Positions 45,722 to 54,247 of a stretch of 64,000 bases of DNA are shown piece after piece; positions within the stretch are counted from its first letter, which is position 1, and every line of letters begins with the position of its first letter. This stretch comes from Devosia yakushimensis. GTDB taxonomy: Bacteria; Pseudomonadota; Alphaproteobacteria; Rhizobiales; Devosiaceae. The translations under genes and the position numbers were made by a program. The DNA lies in NCBI RefSeq assembly GCF_030159855.1, contig NZ_BSNG01000001.1:1364001-1428000 (forward strand), in the 5' to 3' direction. The notes beneath the pieces were generated by a model that ran no database searches, was not told the DNA's origin, and was given only the letters and a program-made list of their open reading frames with translations.

Positions 45722-47320
45722 TCAAGCCGTGAAATGGGCATAGGCGAGGCCGTCATTGAGGCCTTCGGCGCCAATGGTGTGATCGGCGACCCGCTTATCG
45801 TAGAGGGTGAGTTCGACGCCGGAGACCACGCCGATATCGGGCACGTCCTCGACAACCTGGCGCTGGAATGCGGTGAACAATTCCAAGCGCCTGGCCGCAT
45901 CGACCTCGACGGCGGCGGCTTCAAGCAGAGCATCGACCTTGTCGCTGGCGTAGTGCGAGCCATTGGTGAAGGGGATTCCCGGCTTGAAGTTCTTGCTCCA
46001 ATAGAGCCGCTGCACGCCCACAGTTGGATCGAACAGATTGCTCATGCCGTGGAAGGTGAAATCGAAGTCGCGGTCGGTGTAGACGCGCTTGATATAGGTG
46101 GCGAAGTCCTGCGTGCGCAGCGACACCTCGATGCCCGCGGCAGCTAGCGCCTGCCGGATATATTCGCCGCCGCGCTTGTAATATTCGGCGGAAGGGTGCG
46201 GATCGTGGGTAAGCCGCAGGCGGATGCCGTCGGTGCCACGCGGGTAGCCCGCCTCGTCGAGCAGGGCTTCGGCCTTGGCCAGGTCGATGGGATAGGTTGG
46301 CAGGTCTGGCACGTAATATTTGGTGAGCGAGGCGCTGATGGGGCCGGGGATCGGCGTGCCATAACCATAGAGCGCAGTCTGGTGGATGACGTTGCGATCG
46401 ATCAGATGCGCGAAGGCCTTGCGCACCCTGACGTCGGCGAAATAGGGCCGGTCGAAGTTGAACTCGATGCGCGAGATATTGTTGAAATACGAGTAGCCGC
46501 GCTGCTCGACGCCGATATTTGGCAGGGTGGAGAAACGTGCCAATTCGCTGAGCGGCACGGGCGATTGGGGCGCCAGGTTGATCTCGCCGGTCTCGATGGC
46601 GGCGGCACGGGCGGAGCCGTCTGGTATGATGCGCAAGATCAGTTGATCTGCATAAGGCCTTGGTTGGTCCCAATAATCTGGATTGCGATCCCATACGATA
46701 TGACTGCCGCGGACCCATTCCTTAAAGACCCAAGGCCCAGTGCCGATCGGTGCATTGTTGACCGGATTGGCGTCAGCGGCCGTGCCTTCATAGAGGTGAC
46801 GGGGCACGATTGGGGTTTCGGACGCGCTGAGAGCCGGGAGCAGGTATGGCGCAGGTTTGGACAGCTTGAGGACCACCGTATGCTCATCTGGCGTCTCGAT
46901 CCCGGTGAGGTTGGCAAACGTCACGCGCCCGCGCGGATGCACTTCCTTGATCGTGCTGATCGAATAGGCCACGTCGGCGGCGGTGAACGGCGTTCCGTCA
47001 TGGAATTTGACGCCCTGGCGCAATGTGAAGGTATAGGCCAGGCCATCCGGGCTGATCGACCATTGGGTTGCCAACAGAGGCTTGGGATTGAGATCGAAAT
47101 CGAACGTCAGCAGCCCCTCGGTTGACTTAGGGCTGGTGAAGGTCACGCCCGTATGCGCGATGCCGGTCATGGTGGGCGGTTCGGACGCTGCCACGACACT
47201 TAGCGTGCCGCCATGTTGGGGCGATTGGGCCAGGGCCGGGCGGGCGAGCAGACCGGCGCCGAGGGCGGCTGCCGACAGGCCGAGGAAATGGCGCCGGCTG
47301 GGTGTCCAGAGCGAGGACAT
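45722..47320 (-). CDS. Tat-exported ABC transporter substrate-binding protein, family 5 (first)
   Basis: This 532-residue protein begins MSSLWTPSRRHFLGLSAAALGAGLLARPALAQ, a clear twin-arginine signal (SRRHFLG). A start at 47320 fits this; a longer open frame upstream crosses a hairpin and another gene. Family 5 features are YTFTLRQGVKFHDGTPFTAADVAYSI, GTGPWVFKEWVRGSHIVWDRNPDYWD and the KAFAHLIDRNVIHQTALYGYGTPIPGPI region. It is a paralogue of equal length to the protein at 48543, with which it shares the HPRGR..F/YxN..E segment. No permease is adjacent; the Dpp-type transporter at 60039-63753 is the likely partner. Confidence 0.88.
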   Translation of the reverse strand: MSSLWTPSRRHFLGLSAAALGAGLLARPALAQSPQHGGTLSVVAASEPPTMTGIAHTGVTFTSPKSTEGLLTFDFDLNPKPLLATQWSISPDGLAYTFTLRQGVKFHDGTPFTAADVAYSISTIKEVHPRGRVTFANLTGIETPDEHTVVLKLSKPAPYLLPALSASETPIVPRHLYEGTAADANPVNNAPIGTGPWVFKEWVRGSHIVWDRNPDYWDQPRPYADQLILRIIPDGSARAAAIETGEINLAPQSPVPLSELARFSTLPNIGVEQRGYSYFNNISRIEFNFDRPYFADVRVRKAFAHLIDRNVIHQTALYGYGTPIPGPISASLTKYYVPDLPTYPIDLAKAEALLDEAGYPRGTDGIRLRLTHDPHPSAEYYKRGGEYIRQALAAAGIEVSLRTQDFATYIKRVYTDRDFDFTFHGMSNLFDPTVGVQRLYWSKNFKPGIPFTNGSHYASDKVDALLEAAAVEVDAARRLELFTAFQRQVVEDVPDIGVVSGVELTLYDKRVADHTIGAEGLNDGLAYAHFTA

Positions 47321-47382
47321 GGGGGAAATCTCCGGGAGGGACGCAACGAAAAGCCGGCCGCTTGGATGCGGCCGATGCGCGA

Positions 47383-47419
47383 GGAAGAATTGCTTTGCGT
47401 TGGGCAAAGCAATTCTTCC
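47383..47419 (-). other. Long intercistronic hairpin, copy B
   Basis: GGAAGAATTGCTTTGC and its exact inverse GCAAAGCAATTCTTCC form a perfect 16-bp stem with a five-base loop. It starts 8 nt after the rhodanese gene's stop and ends 62 nt before the binding protein start. No T-run follows, so it is not a standard terminator. Confidence 0.8.
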
Positions 47420-47427
47420 CGCTGGGT

Positions 47428-48519
47428 TCAGGCGACGGCGCCGAGTTTGGCTTGTTCGAAATCGTGCAGCAGGATGGCGATCTCGTAGCCGCGGCGCTTG
47501 AGCCAATGCGCGACGGTTTTGGCGCGAACGCCGAGCAGGTCATCGACCAGGATGACGCGAGAGCCGCGCACGGCGATGGTGCGATAGGCGACACCGAGCA
47601 ATTGGCCGCCTTCGGACGAAATCGAGCGCGGCAGATGGCCGGCGGCGAATTCTTCGGGGGTGCGGACATCGAGGAAATAGGTGGTGCGGCTCTTGTCGCT
47701 CACCCAGGCGTCGGCATTGGCCTGGTCGATATAGAGCAGACCATCATCCTTGGAGAGAGTTTCGATATGTTCGGCGGCGAATTGCCTGGCCGCGTCGCTG
47801 GCCTCGCCATAGGCGGCGGTTTTGCCGGTTTCGAGCGTCAGGCCCGCATTGGTCCAGCCCTTGGTGCCGTCATCGAGATAGGCGACGAAATTGGGCACGC
47901 CAGCATCGATCAGCGTCTGGGCACCGAGAATGGCGCGGGGCAGGCCGGCGCAGGAGACCAGCACCTTGGTATTGGCCGAGGGGACCAGATCCTTGAAGCG
48001 CAGGACCAGTTCGGCACCGGGAACGCTGACGGCGCCAGGGACGTGTTCCTTGGTGTATTCGGGGATTGTGCGGCTATCGAGCACGATCACGTCTTCGCCC
48101 TTGTCGCGCAGGGCCTGCAGTTCGGTGGCGCTGACGACCGGGGTACCCTTTTCGTCGCGGACCTTGGTGACGAAGGGGACGCCGGGAATATCGAAGGTTG
48201 GCAAGTGATCGAGACCGCCTTCGATCCAGGCGGGAATGCCGCCTTCAAGCGCCACGATATTGCTCCAGCCGGCGGCGGTGAGACGGGTGACGGCGGCTTG
48301 GGCTGCGCCCTTGCCGTCATCGATCAGCACGGTGCGGACCACGCGGCGCGGGATGAAGCGGTCGATTTCAGCGTCGAGCCGGTCAGCGGGCAGGTTGGTG
48401 GCAAAAAGGGGCGAGGCATAGCCGACATCGGCGGCGGGGCGAATGTCGATCACGGCGAGTTCGGCGCCATCGCCGAGCCAGTCGATAAGGGTCTGCTTGC
48501 TGATCGTGCGATCGGTCAT
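47428..48519 (-). CDS. Three-domain rhodanese-like sulfurtransferase
   Basis: A 363-residue cytoplasmic protein with three rhodanese-like modules (about residues 5-105, 125-225 and 255-350). Only the middle one has the sulfur-carrying cysteine, Cys190, in VLVSCAGLPRAILGA; the first has LIDDGKGAAQ and the third VDDLLGVRAK in that place. The DSRTIPEYTKEHVPGAVSVPGAE and DVRTPEEFAAGHLPRSISS signatures are clear. It would carry sulfane sulfur, for example to thiosulfate or cyanide. The GAGGAGA site before ATG 48519 settles the start. It lies between two binding protein genes in the sulfur cluster and may trap sulfite or sulfide released by the desulfinases. Confidence 0.88.
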   Translation of the reverse strand: MTDRTISKQTLIDWLGDGAELAVIDIRPAADVGYASPLFATNLPADRLDAEIDRFIPRRVVRTVLIDDGKGAAQAAVTRLTAAGWSNIVALEGGIPAWIEGGLDHLPTFDIPGVPFVTKVRDEKGTPVVSATELQALRDKGEDVIVLDSRTIPEYTKEHVPGAVSVPGAELVLRFKDLVPSANTKVLVSCAGLPRAILGAQTLIDAGVPNFVAYLDDGTKGWTNAGLTLETGKTAAYGEASDAARQFAAEHIETLSKDDGLLYIDQANADAWVSDKSRTTYFLDVRTPEEFAAGHLPRSISSEGGQLLGVAYRTIAVRGSRVILVDDLLGVRAKTVAHWLKRRGYEIAILLHDFEQAKLGAVA

Positions 48520-48542
48520 ATTAGTTCTCCTCTGATGAAAGG

Positions 48543-50141
48543 TCAGGCGTTGGGATCGATCCAGGTGTCGCCAAAGCTCCAGCTGATGCCCTGGGCGCCG
48601 GTGACGAAGTTTTTGACGCGCTTGTTGGCGATGATCTGGCTGCCGGCGGCGACGAGATCGACCGAGGCCACATCGTCGTGGATCAGATGCTGGAACTGGC
48701 TCCAGATTTCGCGGCGCCTGGCTTCGTCCGGTTCGACAGCGGCTGCTTCGAGCAGGGCGTCGGCTTCCGGGTTGGCGTAGTGGGAGGCATTGGAGAAGGG
48801 CAGGCCGATCTTGAAGTTCTGGCTCCAATAGGCGCGCTGAATGCCCAGCGAGGGATCGAAGGTATTGGAGAGGGATTCGATGACCAGATCGAACGCGCGG
48901 TCGGTATAGATGGTCTTGAGGAAGGTCGGCAGGTCGAACTTGATGATCTCGATGCCGATGCCGACCTTTTCGAGCTGGTTCTTGACCACATCGGCATAGG
49001 CTGGGGTCAGAAAGGCGTTATAGGCCAGCCAGAGCCGGAAACGGGTGCCGTCTGCGCCGCGCGGATGGCCGGCCTCGTCAAGCAGTTTTTCGGCGGCCGG
49101 CGGGTCGTAAGGGTGGGCGACGACTGTCGGATCGTACCATTTGGGCAGGGCGACGCTGACCGGGCTGGGCGACACCTGGCCATAGCCATAAAGCGCGACA
49201 TCGACGATTTCCTGGGCGTTGATGGCCTGAGCGATCGCGAGGCGCACCGGCTTTTGGGTGAGGATTTCGGTGTCGTAATTGAAGAACAGCTGCTGCTGGG
49301 GGCCGGCATAGGCGTAGGTTTTGGTATCGACCACCAGATTGGGATTTTGCTGGAGGCGCGCGATGTCGCCGAGCGGAACCGGATTGGCGCCGATATCGGC
49401 CTCGCCGGTTTCGAGCGCTGCGGCGCGGGCCGATGGATCGGTGATGATGCGCAGGATCAGGCGGTCGAGATAGGGTTTGCCGGTGTCCCAATAATCGGGG
49501 TTGCGATCGAAGATCAGGTGGCTGCCCGGGACCCATTCGGTCAGCTTGAAGGGACCGGTCCCGATGGCGGTAGCCAGACTCTGGCCATCGGCGGGCGGCA
49601 GGCTTTCGAAGATGTGCTTGGGGACGATGGGGGATTCGGCTGACGATTGTGCCGCGAGCAGGAAGGGGGCCGGCTTGGACAGGACGATGATCGCTGTGAG
49701 CGGATCGGGCGTCTGCACCTCCACCACATTCTGATAGGTGATGCGGCCGCGGGGATGGGCTTCCTTGAGGCGCAGGATGGAGAAGGCGACGTCGGCGGAG
49801 GTGAAATCCACCCCGTCATGCCATTTGACGCCCTGGCGCAGCTTGAAGGTGTATTGCAGGTGATCGTCGCTCACCGACCATTCGGTGGCCAGCAGCGGCA
49901 GGGGATTGAGATCGTAGTCGAAGGTCAGCAGGCCCTCGACGATCTTGGGGCCGATGGCCTGGCCGGTGCCCGAGGAGGTGTTGATGGCAAAGAGCGCCGT
50001 GCCGGGATCGACCGTATAGAGCCAGGTGAGCGTGCCGCCGGAAACGGGCGTCGCATCCTGGGCGAAAACATTGGCCGGGATGGCGACACTGGCGCTGGCC
50101 AGCAGCAAGAGCTGATTGAAGGCACGGCGATTGAGAGACAT
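48543..50141 (-). CDS. Tat-exported ABC transporter substrate-binding protein, family 5 (second)
   Basis: A 532-residue paralogue of the binding protein at 45722, with a Tat-type leader MSLNRRAFNQLLLLASASVAIPANVFAQ. Shared family features are YTFKLRQGVKWHDGVDFTSADVAFSILRLKEAHPRGRI, GTGPFKLTEWVPGSHLIFDRNPDYWDTG and YGYGQVSPSPVSVALPKWYDP. AGGAG precedes ATG 50141 by 10 nt. It is followed 23 nt later by the rhodanese gene. It is separated from the nitroreductase gene by a terminator and thus probably starts its own transcript. The ligand is likely an organic sulfur compound, by context only. Confidence 0.88.
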   Translation of the reverse strand: MSLNRRAFNQLLLLASASVAIPANVFAQDATPVSGGTLTWLYTVDPGTALFAINTSSGTGQAIGPKIVEGLLTFDYDLNPLPLLATEWSVSDDHLQYTFKLRQGVKWHDGVDFTSADVAFSILRLKEAHPRGRITYQNVVEVQTPDPLTAIIVLSKPAPFLLAAQSSAESPIVPKHIFESLPPADGQSLATAIGTGPFKLTEWVPGSHLIFDRNPDYWDTGKPYLDRLILRIITDPSARAAALETGEADIGANPVPLGDIARLQQNPNLVVDTKTYAYAGPQQQLFFNYDTEILTQKPVRLAIAQAINAQEIVDVALYGYGQVSPSPVSVALPKWYDPTVVAHPYDPPAAEKLLDEAGHPRGADGTRFRLWLAYNAFLTPAYADVVKNQLEKVGIGIEIIKFDLPTFLKTIYTDRAFDLVIESLSNTFDPSLGIQRAYWSQNFKIGLPFSNASHYANPEADALLEAAAVEPDEARRREIWSQFQHLIHDDVASVDLVAAGSQIIANKRVKNFVTGAQGISWSFGDTWIDPNA

Positions 50142-50267
50142 GACGCTTGGCTCCTGTCGGTGTGGAGCGAGCATCGGGCGGTCTCGGCCAAATCGGAAGA
50201 ATGATTTTCTGCCTGAGGCGGCAAGCGGGGCTTTCGGCGATATGGTTGTTGCGCCGAAATTGCAAAA

Positions 50268-50301
50268 CGGCCGCCGTGCTTGCGCAGGCGGCCGCTTTTT
50301 T
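50268..50301. terminator. Bidirectional terminator downstream of the nitroreductase gene
   Basis: CGGCCGCC (50268-50275) pairs with GGCGGCCG (50287-50294); the plus side continues with CTTTTTTT and the minus side with TTTTGCAATTT. It would end the LLM-DUF3088-nitroreductase transcript before the second binding protein gene. Confidence 0.75.
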
Positions 50302-50347
50302 GAAGTCCCTTCCTCCATTCAAAGGGGGGGCGGATTTGGGGCTCTGC

Positions 50348-51205
50348 CTATAGCAGCTTGAAGCCCAGCCGGTGCAGAACGGTGGTGAGCTGCTCGCGGC
50401 CCTTGAGGGCGGGCGTGGTGCCGATGCGGCGGCTGATCAGCTCGGTCCAGTCGATTTGCGGCATGCCTTGTTCGGCCTGGAATTGGCGCAGCGCGGTGTT
50501 ATAGGCGGCCAGATCGTCCGATTGGACGGCGCGGCCATATTGTTCGCGATGCAGCACCGAACTCTGCGGCAGACGCGGCTTGACGTCGGAGGCGCGGGAA
50601 GGATCGGGATAGCCGACCGTGAGGCCGAAGACGGCCACGGCTTCGGGCGGCAGACCCAGCTCGGCAGCGACGGCCTCGGGCTGGTTGCGGATGGCGCCGA
50701 TATAACAGGTGCCCAGGCCCAGCGAGTCGGCGGCCACGACCGCGTTTTGTGCGGCCAAGGCAGCGTCGAGTGCGGCAAGGAGAAAGCTCTCAAGATAGTC
50801 GAGGCCATCGCCGGGGGCGTCGTGTTGTTTGGCGATGGCGCGGGCCCGGGCGAGATCGGCGATCCAGACAAGGAAAAGCGGTGCTTCCTCGATCTGCTTG
50901 TTTGGGCCGGCCAATTGGGCGAGCCGGGCCTTGCGGGCCGAATCGGCCACGGCGACGACGCTCCAGGCCTGGAGATTGGAGGAGGTCGGCGCCGATTGCG
51001 CGGCAGCCGCCAGTAGTTCCAGCGTGCTCTCGGGAAGCGCATCGGGCAAATAGGCGCGGGCGGTGCGATGGTCGAGAATGGCGTCGATGGCCGTATTCCA
51101 GGGAGCGTCGGTTACCGGCGGGTCCTGCCGGTAGCGCCGGCGCAGCAGGTCGGCCAGAAGCTCGGCTTCGGTGCCGATGGCGGGGGCCTTGGCGGTTTGC
51201 GGCAT
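50348..51205 (-). CDS. Nitroreductase-family flavoprotein
   Basis: A 285-residue FMN protein of the nitroreductase/NfsA-like superfamily. ILDHRTARAYLPDALPESTLELLAAAAQSAPTSSNLQAWSVVAV contains the R-T/S and AP-S-N FMN-binding pattern, and DSLGLGTCYIGAIRNQPEAVAAELGLPPEAVAVFGLTVGYP is the family's C-terminal FMN-binding and substrate region. ATG 51205 has AGGAAA 6 nt upstream; TTG 51226 overlaps the previous gene. Relatives reduce nitro groups, quinones, or free flavin. Here it may supply reduced FMN to the adjacent LLM monooxygenase, or reduce an intermediate. The stop lies 47 nt before a strong terminator. Confidence 0.85.
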   Translation of the reverse strand: MPQTAKAPAIGTEAELLADLLRRRYRQDPPVTDAPWNTAIDAILDHRTARAYLPDALPESTLELLAAAAQSAPTSSNLQAWSVVAVADSARKARLAQLAGPNKQIEEAPLFLVWIADLARARAIAKQHDAPGDGLDYLESFLLAALDAALAAQNAVVAADSLGLGTCYIGAIRNQPEAVAAELGLPPEAVAVFGLTVGYPDPSRASDVKPRLPQSSVLHREQYGRAVQSDDLAAYNTALRQFQAEQGMPQIDWTELISRRIGTTPALKGREQLTTVLHRLGFKLL

Positions 51206-51222
51206 TGCGGTTTTCCTGATGG

Positions 51223-51561
51223 TCAATGGAGTTTGGGGAAGCCGTGCCGTTCGGCCAGCAATTCGAGTATGCGCCTGGTGTCGCCGATGAAATGGTAGCC
51301 ATTGGCGCTTTTGGCATCAATGGGCGGATCATCGCCCAGGATCAGTACGGGCAGGCCCTGGTTTTCTTCTCCCAGAATGTCGATCACCTTGCCGCGCGGA
51401 CGCACAAAGTCGACGCGTTCGACATCGACCTTTTTTGCCAGTTCCGGGAAGCTGGCGAGCAAGCCTTCCACCTGGTTGCAGAATGGACAGATAAATGGCC
51501 CGTCATCCCGTTTGGGATCGGTGAAGCCGGGGGTGATGAGAAAGAGTTTGTCCTTGGCCAT
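51223..51561 (-). CDS. DUF3088 thioredoxin-like protein
   Basis: A 112-residue DUF3088 protein. It starts DKLFLITPGFTDPKRDDGPFICPFCNQVEGLLASFPEL, with a Cys25-Pro-Phe-Cys28 motif at the position of a thioredoxin or glutaredoxin active site, and has the family segment VDFVRPRGKVIDILGEENQGLPVLIL, where the cis-proline of a thioredoxin fold would be (LPVL). It is placed between the LLM monooxygenase (8 nt) and the nitroreductase. The function is unknown; a thiol-disulfide or sulfur-carrier role is suggested by the motif and by the sulfur-related neighbours. Confidence 0.82.
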   Translation of the reverse strand: MAKDKLFLITPGFTDPKRDDGPFICPFCNQVEGLLASFPELAKKVDVERVDFVRPRGKVIDILGEENQGLPVLILGDDPPIDAKSANGYHFIGDTRRILELLAERHGFPKLH

Positions 51562-51569
51562 GATGGTCC

Positions 51570-52922
51570 CTATTCGGCGGCCTTCGCCGGATTGGCAAAG
51601 CGGTTGGCAGGGCGCTTGAGGCCCAGATTTTCGCGTAGCGTCGTGCCCTCATATTCGGTGCGGAACAGGCCGCGACGACGCAGTTCGGGCACGACGAGAT
51701 CGATGAAGTCCTTGAGGCCGCCCGGCATGATGGGCGCCATGATGTTGAAGCCGTCAGCGCCGCGCGCCTCGAAGCGTTCCTCGAGCTGGTCGGCAATATG
51801 GCTGGGAGTGCCCACCACCTGCCAGTGCCCACGGGCCCCGGCAATGCGCAGGTAGAGCTGGCGGATGGTGAGGTTTTCGCGCCGTGCCAGATCGAGCAGC
51901 AGCGATTGGCGGCTTTTTCCGGCATTGGTTTCGGGCACGTCGGGCAGCGGGCCATCGATGTCATATTGGCTGAGATCGATGCCGCCCGAGAGGCCCGCCA
52001 GCATGTTGAGGCCGACAATAGGCTGGATCAGGTCTTGCAACTGGGCGAATTTATCCTCGGCTTCGGCCTGGCTCGGCGCGACCACGGGGAAGATGCCGGG
52101 CATGATCTTGAGCTCGTCGGGATCGCGGCCATATTTGGCCATCCGGCCCTTCACATCGGCATAAAAGCCTACCGCTTCGTCCAGCGTGATCTGGGCGGCA
52201 AAGATGGCTTCGGCCGTGCGGGCGGCCAGTTCCTTGCCGGGCTCGGAGGCGCCGGCCTGCACGACCACCGGATGGCCCTGCGGTGTGCGCGGAGTATTGA
52301 GGGGCCCGCGCACCTTGAAGTGCTTGCCCTTGTGATCAAGGATATGGAGCTTGTTCTTGTCGAAATAGACGCCGGCCTCACGGTCGCGCGGAAAGGCGTC
52401 GTCCTCCCAGCTGTCCCACAGGCCCAGCACGACATCGGCGAATTCCTCGGCGCGGTCATAGCGATCGGCATGAAGAATGTGGGCTTCATGGCCGAAATTG
52501 AATGCCGCATCCGGGTCGGACGAAGTCACGAGGTTCCAGCCGGCGCGGCCGCCGCTCAGATGATCGAGCGAGGAGAATTGGCGGGCCAGATTGAATGGAT
52601 CGGAATAGCTGGTGGAGGCGGTGGCGATCAGGCCGATATTCTTGGTGACCGCGGAAAGCGCCGAGAGCAGGGTGATGGGCTCGAAGGGGTAGACGCCCGA
52701 ATGCGCCTTGCGGCTGGCCGCGTCGATATCCTTGAGGCGCACGCCGACGCCATCGGCAAAGAAGATGGTGTCGAATTTGGCGGCTTCGGCTAGCCTGGCC
52801 AGTTCGATATAATTTTCGAAATGCACGCCTATCGAAGCGTCCTTGTGCCGCCAGGCCGCAACATGGTGGCCAGTAAAGAGCAGGAAAGCGCCGAGCTTGA
52901 TCTGGTCGCTACGCTTGGTCAT
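51570..52922 (-). CDS. DszA/NtaA-type flavin-dependent monooxygenase (second)
   Basis: A 450-residue LLM-class monooxygenase starting MTKRSDQIKLGAFLLFTGHHVAAWRH. Family features are FDTIFFADGVGVRLKDI, GLIATASTSYSDPFNLARQFSSLDHLSGGRAGWNLVTSSDPDAAFNFG and PQGHPVVVQAGASEPGKELAARTAEAIF. It is closest to the NtaA/SnaA/DszA branch and is a paralogue of the protein at 43047. GGAGG 7 nt before ATG 52922 fixes the start. It heads an operon with DUF3088 and nitroreductase genes and diverges from a LysR regulator; an AATCTA-C-TAGATT palindrome lies in the shared promoter region. Confidence 0.9.
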   Translation of the reverse strand: MTKRSDQIKLGAFLLFTGHHVAAWRHKDASIGVHFENYIELARLAEAAKFDTIFFADGVGVRLKDIDAASRKAHSGVYPFEPITLLSALSAVTKNIGLIATASTSYSDPFNLARQFSSLDHLSGGRAGWNLVTSSDPDAAFNFGHEAHILHADRYDRAEEFADVVLGLWDSWEDDAFPRDREAGVYFDKNKLHILDHKGKHFKVRGPLNTPRTPQGHPVVVQAGASEPGKELAARTAEAIFAAQITLDEAVGFYADVKGRMAKYGRDPDELKIMPGIFPVVAPSQAEAEDKFAQLQDLIQPIVGLNMLAGLSGGIDLSQYDIDGPLPDVPETNAGKSRQSLLLDLARRENLTIRQLYLRIAGARGHWQVVGTPSHIADQLEERFEARGADGFNIMAPIMPGGLKDFIDLVVPELRRRGLFRTEYEGTTLRENLGLKRPANRFANPAKAAE

Positions 52923-53073
52923 CTGACATCCTCCAGCGGAAGGCCGTGAATTGAAAGGCCGCCGTAAAGGTCGCCGCAGGCCGCCCAACAGTCCAGAAAT
53001 GACTAATTTGCGCCCCCGGTAGAAATTGTTGCGGCCAATCGGGCCGGTTAGAACAGCGCTCGCTGGGAACGTA

Positions 53074-53086
53074 AATCTACTAGATT
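53074..53086. promoter_or_regulatory. Candidate LysR-type regulator binding site
   Basis: AATCTA-C-TAGATT is a perfect 13-bp inverted repeat in the region between the LLM monooxygenase (starts at 52922, minus) and the LysR gene (plus). LysR regulators usually bind such AT-rich dyads in divergent promoters. Confidence 0.5.
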
Positions 53087-53218
53087 GATAGACATTCTGA
53101 GTTTTTAGGATTGAATTCTACGGAAGCCATGGTGCCGGCGTGGAAATTTGTCACTCGCCCGTCGCATTCGCAAAGCGTGCTCTCGTCCAGGAATGGGCAA
53201 TCGTGGTGCTATTTGCTC

Positions 53219-54235
53219 ATGACAACGCAAACGCGCCCACGTGCCCGATCCATAGCGCCAACGCTGGCGCGGCTACCGCCATTGACCTCGCTGCGCGCCT
53301 TCGTGGCGACGGCGCGGCATCTGAGCTTTACCCGCGCCGCCGACGAGCTGCATGTGACCTCGGCCGCGATCGGGCAGCAGATTCGTCTGCTTGAAGACTA
53401 TCTGGGGCAGGCCTTGTTCCTGCGCAATCGCGGGCAGCTGGAGCTGACCGAAACCGGGCTGACGCTGATGCCCGGTCTTACCGATGCTTTCGATCGCGTG
53501 CTCGACACCATGGCGCGGCTCAATGCCAATAGCGATGCCGCGCCCATCAGGGTGTCGGTGGCGCCGTCCTTTGCCAGCAAGTGGCTGGTGCCGCGGCTGG
53601 CGGCATTGCGGGTGTATGCGCCGGATCTGGAGGTTCTCGTCGATTCCTCGGCCAAACTGGCCGATCCGGGGCGGGATGAAACCGATTGCGTCATCCGTTA
53701 TGGGCTTGGGGCCTATCCCGGATTGACCATCGACCGCTTGTTTTCGGAGGCGGTCATTCCCGTCTGCAGCCCCGAGCTGGCCGAGGCCCATGGCCTTTGG
53801 CGCGGGCCCGAGGCTCTGCTGGGAGTTCCGCTGCTGCATGAGGACGGGCCCGAGCGCGATGCATCCTGCCCTGATTGGCCGGCCTGGCTGCGGAGCAATG
53901 GAGTCAATCTGCGGGTGGGCGAACCAGGCACACGGTTCAACCAGTCTTCGCTGGTCATCGATGCCGCCATTGCCGGGCAGGGTGTAGGGCTCGGCAAATT
54001 GCGCCTGATTGCGGCCGATCTGGAAAGCGGGCGGCTGGTGGCGCCGTTTGGCGAACCGCAGGCCGTCGAATTTTCCTACTTCTTCGCCACCACCCCGCAC
54101 AAGACCAAGCTGGGGCGCGTCGAATTGTTCCGCGATTGGCTGCTAGCCGAGGCCGCCGCCACCCGCACCGCCACACTCAATCTCCGCCCGTCGCAATTCG
54201 CGGCGCCCAATGCCATCGCTGTCGCCGCAGAATAG
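53219..54235 (+). CDS. LysR-family transcriptional regulator (GcvA-like)
   Basis: A 338-residue LysR regulator when started at ATG 53219 (MTTQTRPRARS...); an open frame from 53111 adds 36 residues without homology. The helix-turn-helix is in PLTSLRAFVATARHLSFTRAADELHVTSAAIGQQIRLLEDYLG, followed by LFLRNRGQLELTETG. The effector domain (IRVSVAPSFASKWLVPRLAALRVYAPDLEV) is GcvA-like. It diverges from the LLM operon and is followed 12 nt later by the flavin reductase gene, so it likely controls the desulfurization genes on both sides. It does not look like CysB or Cbl. Confidence 0.92.
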   Translation: MTTQTRPRARSIAPTLARLPPLTSLRAFVATARHLSFTRAADELHVTSAAIGQQIRLLEDYLGQALFLRNRGQLELTETGLTLMPGLTDAFDRVLDTMARLNANSDAAPIRVSVAPSFASKWLVPRLAALRVYAPDLEVLVDSSAKLADPGRDETDCVIRYGLGAYPGLTIDRLFSEAVIPVCSPELAEAHGLWRGPEALLGVPLLHEDGPERDASCPDWPAWLRSNGVNLRVGEPGTRFNQSSLVIDAAIAGQGVGLGKLRLIAADLESGRLVAPFGEPQAVEFSYFFATTPHKTKLGRVELFRDWLLAEAAATRTATLNLRPSQFAAPNAIAVAAE

Positions 54236-54247
54236 AGAGGATTTTCG

